Of a stretch of DNA of 64,000 nt, positions 57,829-64,000 are shown in pieces (the first letter of the stretch is position 1; each line of letters begins with the position of its first letter). Location: positions 96,827-160,826 of the forward strand of contig CACMMN010000001.1 in the NCBI GenBank assembly GCA_902614905.1, in the 5' to 3' direction. The notes beneath the pieces were generated by a model, which worked only from the letters and a program-made list of their open reading frames with translations, searched no databases and had not been told where the DNA came from. The DNA comes from an uncultured Pelagibacteraceae bacterium. GTDB taxonomy: Bacteria; Pseudomonadota; Alphaproteobacteria; Pelagibacterales; Pelagibacteraceae. The position numbers and the translations under genes were made by a program.

Positions 57829-59649
57829 ATGTGCGGAATTATAGGAATTAATAGCAATAAAGAAGTCACATCAACAATTTTAAACTCACTTAGAAAATTA
57901 GAGTATAGAGGATATGACTCAGCTGGTATTGCAACATTAAATAGCGGATATATTCAAGAAGTTAAGTGTGAGGGCAGAGTAGACAATCTCGAAAAAAATA
58001 TTATTAAAAATAAATTACTTGGAAATGTAGGCATTGGTCATGTTAGATGGGCTACTCATGGTATTCCTAGCACTTTAAATGCTCATCCTCACTCATCAGA
58101 CAATGTTTCAGTGGTTCATAATGGCATTATAGAAAACTCAACTTTATTAAAAAAATTTTTAGTTAAAAAGGGACATAGATTTAAATCTCAAACAGATACA
58201 GAGGTGATTGTTCATTTAATTACAGAATATTTAAAAAAAAATAATTTAATAGACACATTAACAAAAGTATTAAAAAAACTTCATGGTAGTTTTGCGTTAG
58301 GAATAATTTTTAAAGACGAACCAGACTTAATTGTTGGTGCAAGAAGAGGCTCACCATTAGCAGTTGGCTATGGTCCAGGTGAAAATTACCTAGGCTCAGA
58401 TTCTTATGCATTAAAATCTATGACTAATAAAATAACTTACTTAGATGATGGTGAATTTTGTATAATAAAAAAAACAGAAGTAAGTTTTTTTAATGAACAA
58501 GGAAAAAAAATAAATAAAAAGATACTTTCGTTAACAACTGATGAACAAAATTATGATAAAGGTGATTACAAACACTTTATGGCTAAAGAAATTGACGAAC
58601 AACCACTAACAATAAAAAATTGCATAAATGAATATATTGATAAAAAAAATAATGAAATAAGTATATTTAATTTTCCTTGGAAAATAAAAGATATATCATC
58701 AATTACATTAGTGGGTTGCGGGACTGCTTATCATTCTTGCTTGATTGCAAAATATTGGTTTGAACAACTTACATCTTTTGATGTTCATATAGATATTGCG
58801 TCAGAATTTCGTTACAGAAAAAATAGATTTAAAAAAGATAACTTATATATTTTTGTTTCTCAATCTGGAGAAACAGCTGATACTTATGCGGCTTTAGATT
58901 TATGCAATAAAAACAATATGAAAACATGTTCTGTTGTAAATGTAGTGGAAAGCTCAATTGCAAGAGACTCAAAATTTGTTTTACCGATACATTGTGGTCC
59001 AGAAATTGGTGTTGCCTCAACGAAAGCTTTTTTAGGACAAATGTTAGTACTTTATTTATTATGTCTTAAAATGGGTAAACTTAATGATGATATTAAGAAA
59101 AAAGATTACATTTCCAAAATCAAATGCTTATTAAATTTATCAAAAAATATAGAACTTTCTCTAAAATCTGAAAATGATATTCAAACCATATCTAATAGTT
59201 TTACAAATATAAAAGGTTCTATGTTTTTAGGCAGAGGTTACTCATATCCAATTGCGCTCGAAGGTGCACTTAAATTGAAAGAATTGTCTTATATTCATGC
59301 AGAAGGTTATCCAGCTGGTGAAATGAAACATGGTCCTTTGGCATTAATTGAAGATGGTATGCCAGTTGTAGTTATTGCTCCAAGAGATGATTACTACAAA
59401 AAAACAATGTCCAATATGCAAGAAGTTATAGCAAGAGGCGCTAAAGTTTTATTAATAACAAACAAAAGCACTGACGAGATATTCTCAGAAAATATTTGGC
59501 AAAAAATTGAGGTTGAGAATACAGACGATGATCTGTTGCCTTTTTTAATAACAATTCCACTTCAAAAATTAGCTTACTATACTGCTTTAAAAAAAGGTTA
59601 TGATATTGATAAACCTAGAAACCTAGCAAAATCAGTAACCGTAGAGTAA
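57829..59649 (+). CDS. glmS: Glutamine-fructose-6-phosphate aminotransferase
   Basis: MCGIIGINSNKEVTSTILNSLRKLEYRGYDSAGIA...VRWATHGIPS...AEGYPAGEMKHGPLALIEDGMP...RNLAKSVTVE. Confidence 0.97.
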   Translation: MCGIIGINSNKEVTSTILNSLRKLEYRGYDSAGIATLNSGYIQEVKCEGRVDNLEKNIIKNKLLGNVGIGHVRWATHGIPSTLNAHPHSSDNVSVVHNGIIENSTLLKKFLVKKGHRFKSQTDTEVIVHLITEYLKKNNLIDTLTKVLKKLHGSFALGIIFKDEPDLIVGARRGSPLAVGYGPGENYLGSDSYALKSMTNKITYLDDGEFCIIKKTEVSFFNEQGKKINKKILSLTTDEQNYDKGDYKHFMAKEIDEQPLTIKNCINEYIDKKNNEISIFNFPWKIKDISSITLVGCGTAYHSCLIAKYWFEQLTSFDVHIDIASEFRYRKNRFKKDNLYIFVSQSGETADTYAALDLCNKNNMKTCSVVNVVESSIARDSKFVLPIHCGPEIGVASTKAFLGQMLVLYLLCLKMGKLNDDIKKKDYISKIKCLLNLSKNIELSLKSENDIQTISNSFTNIKGSMFLGRGYSYPIALEGALKLKELSYIHAEGYPAGEMKHGPLALIEDGMPVVVIAPRDDYYKKTMSNMQEVIARGAKVLLITNKSTDEIFSENIWQKIEVENTDDDLLPFLITIPLQKLAYYTALKKGYDIDKPRNLAKSVTVE

Positions 59650-59714
59650 TTTTTTTTATATTTACTATTCTAATTTGACATAATTTGGATATATATTCAT
59701 CTTAAGGTTGAAAT

Positions 59715-61094
59715 ATGAAAAATTGGAAAGTTAATTCTTGGAGAAAATATCCAGTTAAGCACATTCCATCTTATGATGATGAGAAAGAACTTAACATGGT
59801 GTTGAATAAATTAAAGTCATCACCGCCATTAGTTTTTGCTGGAGAGACCAGACATCTAAAAGATCAACTTGCTGAAGTTGTAGATGGTAAGGCATTTTTA
59901 CTTCAAGGAGGAGACTGTGCAGAAAGTTTTGCAGAATTTCATCCTGACAATATAAGAGATACTTTTAAAGTTATTTTGCAAATGTCACTTGTTTTAACAT
60001 ATTCAGCATCTTTGCCAGTTGTTAAGCTTGGTAGAATTGCAGGCCAATTCTCTAAACCAAGAAGTGCACCAACTGAAAAACAAGGTGGAAAAGAATTACC
60101 TAGCTATTTAGGAGACAATATAAATTCAATTGAATTTAATGAGAAGGCTAGAAGACCAGATCCAAAGAGATTGTTCAGAGCTTATTCACAATCCGCAGCG
60201 ACATTAAATTTATTGAGAGCTTTTTCGCACGGAGGTTTTGCAGATTTAAAAAAAGTACACTTATGGAATTTAGGTTATATTAAAAATAGTCCTCAAGTTA
60301 AAAAATTTAAAGAATTAGAAGACAAAATTGCTGATGCACTTGGATTTATGGCTGCTTGTGGAATAACACCAGAATTTAATAGAAGACTATACACAGTTAA
60401 TTTTTGGACTTCACATGAAGCTCTTCACTTACCTTATGAAGAAAGTATGACAAGAACGGACTCTACAACAGGTGAATATCATAATACCTCAGCTCACTTT
60501 GTTTGGATTGGAGATAGAACTAGACAATTAGATGGTGGCCATGTTGAATTCTGCAGAGGAATTGAAAATCCAATTGGAATTAAATGTGGACCAACTTCAA
60601 AAGCAGATGAAATTGCAAAAATTTGTGAAGCTATTAATCCTAAAAATGAAAAAGGTAAAATTACTTTAATATCAAGATATGGTCATGATAAAGTTGAAAA
60701 GTTTTTACCAAAACTTATCAGAGGAATTAAAAAAGAGGGATTAAATGTTGTTTGGTCATGTGATCCAATGCATGGAAATACTTTAGTCTCAACGACAGGT
60801 TTTAAAACAAGACCATTTAATAATGTTGTTAAAGAGGTAAAAAATGTTTTTGAAGTTCATCAAAGTGAAGGATCTTATGCTGGTGGACTACATATAGAAA
60901 TGACTGGTCAAAATGTGACAGAATGTACCGGTGGTGCTAAAAATATATCTGATCAAGATTTATCAAGCAGATATCATACTCATTGTGACCCAAGATTAAA
61001 TGCAGACCAAGCTTTGGAATTAGCTTTTTTAATTTCTGATGAGATTAAAAAGAATTCCAATTATGCAAGAAATGCAATTAAAGCGGCATCTTAG
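59715..61094 (+). CDS. Class II 3-deoxy-7-phosphoheptulonate (DAHP) synthase
   Basis: LLQGGDCAESFAEFHPDNIRDTFKVILQMSLVLTYSASLPVVKLGRIAGQFSKPRSAPTE...WSCDPMHGNTL...TECTGGA. Confidence 0.96.
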   Translation: MKNWKVNSWRKYPVKHIPSYDDEKELNMVLNKLKSSPPLVFAGETRHLKDQLAEVVDGKAFLLQGGDCAESFAEFHPDNIRDTFKVILQMSLVLTYSASLPVVKLGRIAGQFSKPRSAPTEKQGGKELPSYLGDNINSIEFNEKARRPDPKRLFRAYSQSAATLNLLRAFSHGGFADLKKVHLWNLGYIKNSPQVKKFKELEDKIADALGFMAACGITPEFNRRLYTVNFWTSHEALHLPYEESMTRTDSTTGEYHNTSAHFVWIGDRTRQLDGGHVEFCRGIENPIGIKCGPTSKADEIAKICEAINPKNEKGKITLISRYGHDKVEKFLPKLIRGIKKEGLNVVWSCDPMHGNTLVSTTGFKTRPFNNVVKEVKNVFEVHQSEGSYAGGLHIEMTGQNVTECTGGAKNISDQDLSSRYHTHCDPRLNADQALELAFLISDEIKKNSNYARNAIKAAS

Positions 61095-61131
61095 TCATTT
61101 AAAAATTTAATTTTTACACTATATTTGAATC

Positions 61132-61869
61132 ATGGACGCATCTAAAAAAGCTATTTTTATTAAAGATTGGATATTAAATTACGTAAATTCAATGCCAAAA
61201 AAGGCTGAGTCATTGGTAATTGGTATTTCTGGAGGTATAGATTCATCTGTCTCAAGCACGTTAAGTGCAATGACAGGGTTAAAAACAATAGTTTTATCTA
61301 TGCCAATAAAGCAAAAAGATACTCAACATGATTTAAGTTTAAGACATCAAGAATGGTTAAAAAAAAATTTCAAAAATGTTCAGGGTCACACTTTAGAGTT
61401 AGATAGTTTGTTTAAAACTTTTGAAAATACTTTAGGTAAATTTGATAGTATGCATGGAATGGCTAATTCTCGAGCTAGATTAAGAATGACGACACTCTAT
61501 CAAGTTGCTGCCGCAAATAATGGAATAGTTGTTGGAACAGGAAACAAAGTTGAGGATTTTGGTGTAGGTTTTTATACTAAGTATGGTGATGGTGGTGTTG
61601 ATATTTCTCCAATAGCTGACTGCAATAAGACAGAAGTTTGGGAACTTGGAAGAGAACTGAAAATTCTTGACGATATAATTAATGCTGCACCAACTGATGG
61701 ATTATGGGATGATGGTAGAACAGATGAGGGTCAACTTGGGTTATCTTATAAAGAGATAGAGGAGGCCATGGTCAACGAAAATTCAAAAAATAGAGATAAA
61801 TACATTCAAATAAGAAAAACAAATTTGCATAAAATGGAGCCAATTCCAGTATGCAAAATTCCTAATTAA
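61132..61869 (+). CDS. nadE: NH3-dependent NAD+ synthetase
   Basis: VIGISGGIDSSVSSTLSAM...NSRARLRMTTLYQVAAANNGIVVGTGNKVEDFGVGFYTKYGDGGVDISPIADCNKTEV; no glutaminase domain. Confidence 0.93.
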   Translation: MDASKKAIFIKDWILNYVNSMPKKAESLVIGISGGIDSSVSSTLSAMTGLKTIVLSMPIKQKDTQHDLSLRHQEWLKKNFKNVQGHTLELDSLFKTFENTLGKFDSMHGMANSRARLRMTTLYQVAAANNGIVVGTGNKVEDFGVGFYTKYGDGGVDISPIADCNKTEVWELGRELKILDDIINAAPTDGLWDDGRTDEGQLGLSYKEIEEAMVNENSKNRDKYIQIRKTNLHKMEPIPVCKIPN

Positions 61870-61914
61870 TCAATTAGATTCACAAATCTAAATTAAAAGT
61901 ATATTCCTTATACA

Positions 61915-63276
61915 ATGAACAAAGATATATATTTAAGCAACACACTTGCTGGAAAAAAAGAAATATTTAAACCAATTAATGAGAAAAAAATTGGAATGTA
62001 TGTATGTGGACCAACTGTATATGATGATCCACACATTGGAAACGCAAGACCGCTAGTAATTTTTGATATCTTGTTTAAAGTTTTAAAATGTAAGTATGGC
62101 AAATCATCAGTTACTTACGTAAGAAATATTACAGATATCGATGATAAAATTATAGAAAGTTCAAAACAAAAAAAAATATCAATAAATAAACTTTCTGAAA
62201 ACATTACTAAAAGTTTTAATAAGGATTGTGAATATCTTAAATGTGAAAAACCCTCTTTTGAGCCGAAGGCAACTGAAAATATTTCATTAATGATTGATAT
62301 GATAAATATTCTTTTAAAAAAAGGAAATGCATATGAAAATAATTCTAATGTTTATTTTGATGTTTCGACATTTAAGGATTACGGTAAATTATCAAATAAA
62401 AATATTGATGAGTTATTAGCGGGTGCCAGAGTTGAAGTTTCTAAAAATAAAAAAAAACCAGAGGATTTTGTTTTATGGAAGCCATCTAATGATGATGAAC
62501 CAGGTTGGGATTCTCCTTGGGGAAGAGGGAGACCTGGCTGGCACTTAGAGTGTTCGGCAATGTCAAAAAAATTTTTAGGTGATACTTTTGACATACATGG
62601 CGGTGGAAGAGATTTAATTTTTCCCCACCATGAAAATGAAATTGCTCAATCAAGGTGTGCTAACGGAAATAAATCATTTTCAAATTACTGGTTACACAAT
62701 GGCTTCATTACAATTTCAAATGAAAAAATGGCAAAATCGCAAGGTAACGTTTTTAAAATAAAAGACTTTCACTCTAAATATAATGGACAAGTTTTAAGGT
62801 TAGCTTTGATTACAACTCATTACAAACAATCACTAGATTGGAGTGATGATTTACTTTCACAATCTCAAAAAATTTTAGATAAGTGGTACGAGTGTTATAA
62901 AGCACCAAAAGGAAAAGTATTAATAGATGAAAAAGACTTAAGTCCTCTATACGATGATTTAAATACACCTGGATACATAAGCAATATTCACAAACTTTAT
63001 GATAAGGCATCAAAAGGCTCTGACAAAGATAAAGAAATATTTACAACAGCCTGCAATTTTATAGGTCTTCTTATTGAGCCTAAGTCAAAGTGGCTTGAGT
63101 TTAAAAAAAGTAATTTAAATATTTCAGAAAAAGAAATTTTACAAAAAATTGAAGAAAGGAATGTAGCAAGAGATAATAAAAATTACGAATTAGCTGATAA
63201 AATAAGAAATGAACTTTTAGACAAAGGTGTTTTAATTGAAGATAAAGATGATAAAACAACTTGGAAATTAAGATGA
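61915..63276 (+). CDS. cysS: Cysteinyl-tRNA synthetase
   Basis: MYVCGPTVYDDPHIGNARPLVIFDIL...WHLECSAMSKKFLGDTFDIHGGGRDLIFPHHENEIAQS...EKMAKSQGN. Confidence 0.97.
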   Translation: MNKDIYLSNTLAGKKEIFKPINEKKIGMYVCGPTVYDDPHIGNARPLVIFDILFKVLKCKYGKSSVTYVRNITDIDDKIIESSKQKKISINKLSENITKSFNKDCEYLKCEKPSFEPKATENISLMIDMINILLKKGNAYENNSNVYFDVSTFKDYGKLSNKNIDELLAGARVEVSKNKKKPEDFVLWKPSNDDEPGWDSPWGRGRPGWHLECSAMSKKFLGDTFDIHGGGRDLIFPHHENEIAQSRCANGNKSFSNYWLHNGFITISNEKMAKSQGNVFKIKDFHSKYNGQVLRLALITTHYKQSLDWSDDLLSQSQKILDKWYECYKAPKGKVLIDEKDLSPLYDDLNTPGYISNIHKLYDKASKGSDKDKEIFTTACNFIGLLIEPKSKWLEFKKSNLNISEKEILQKIEERNVARDNKNYELADKIRNELLDKGVLIEDKDDKTTWKLR

Positions 63277-64000
63277 GTAAAGAAAGACTTTATATATTTG
63301 ATACGACATTAAGAGATGGTGCTCAAACTCAAGGCGTCCATTTTTCTATTGATGAGAAAACAAAAATAGCTCATGCATTAGATAATTTAGGCGTTGATTA
63401 TATTGAGGGTGGCTGGCCAGGTGCTAATCCATCTGATACTGAATTTTTCCAAAAAGGTTTAAATCTTAAAAATTCTACTTTCACAGCATTTGGAATGACC
63501 AAGAAAGCAGGTAGGAGCGCTGAAAATGATCCTGGATTGTCTGCAATACTTAATTCAAATACAAATGCAGTCTGTGTAGTAGGAAAGTCATGGGACTTCC
63601 ATGTTGATGTGGCATTAGGAATTTCAAACGAAGAAAACTTAGAAAACATAAAAGAAACTACAAAACATTTTGTTAAAAGTAATAAAGAGTTTATGTTTGA
63701 TGCTGAACATTTTTTTGATGGTTATAAAACTAATCCAAAGTATGCATTAGCATGTGTTAAAGCTGCTTATGACAATGGAGCTAAATGGATTGTGCTTTGT
63801 GACACAAATGGAGGAACACTTCCTCATGAGGTAACTAAAATAGTCAAAGAAGTATCAGAACATATACCTGGCGAAAACTTAGGAATACACGCGCATAATG
63901 ATACGGGTAATGCAGTAGCAAATTCAATTGCAGCTGTATTATCTGGAGCAAGACAAATTCAAGGAACAATAAATGGTTTAGGTGAAAGATGTGGTAACGC
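63273..64000 (+). CDS. cimA: Citramalate synthase (CimA/LeuA family), 3' truncated by window end
   Basis: Manual translation from ATGA overlap with cysS: MSKERLYIFDTTLRDGAQTQGVHFSIDEKTKIAHALDNLGVDYIEGGWPGANPSDTEFF...LCDTNGGTLPHEVTKIV...IHAHNDTGNAVANS. Confidence 0.9.
   Translation, partial: MSKERLYIFDTTLRDGAQTQGVHFSIDEKTKIAHALDNLGVDYIEGGWPGANPSDTEFFQKGLNLKNSTFTAFGMTKKAGRSAENDPGLSAILNSNTNAVCVVGKSWDFHVDVALGISNEENLENIKETTKHFVKSNKEFMFDAEHFFDGYKTNPKYALACVKAAYDNGAKWIVLCDTNGGTLPHEVTKIVKEVSEHIPGENLGIHAHNDTGNAVANSIAAVLSGARQIQGTINGLGERCGN

Noticed and set aside
1-64000. CRISPR arrays, IS elements or prophage
   Set aside because: No regularly spaced repeats, transposase, integrase or phage structural genes recognised on reading; not an exhaustive computed search.

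Overview
AT-rich, densely packed alphaproteobacterial window. Gene content, tight spacing and family repertoire look like SAR11/Pelagibacterales (inference from composition and gene set, no search run). It contains about 60 credible protein genes and one tRNA-Met. Core content: taurine uptake and transamination (tauABC, tpa, ald), dimethylglycine/sarcosine dehydrogenase, dTDP-rhamnose synthesis (rfbDCAB), MTA salvage plus a fused SpeD-SpeE, an amino-acid ABC transporter, a TRAP transporter, rpoZ, cmk, dusA, nrdAB, prpBCD, gph, glmS, aroG-II, nadE, cysS and a citramalate synthase cut by the window end. The clearest accessory segment is 6651-12500. It holds a two-gene m5C methyltransferase + HNH restriction-modification pair, convergent with a four-gene overlapping operon: TerB-like protein, a multi-zinc-finger protein (DksA-type + topoisomerase-type fingers), a NurA-like nuclease and a HerA-like ATPase. 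This operon is my best candidate for an undescribed (defence or DNA-processing) system. Just upstream, on the other strand, is a manually foldable SAM-II/SAM-V-type pseudoknot riboswitch starting at a predicted +1. It sequesters the Shine-Dalgarno of an unlisted 55-aa ORF upstream of the dimethylglycine dehydrogenase gene. Other signals include terminator-like hairpins at three binding-protein/permease junctions, a tandem NrdR-box pair 31 bp apart upstream of nrdA, a stand-alone GlmU acyltransferase domain, and a striking rule that all 11 convergent gene junctions overlap or are separated by 3 bp or less.
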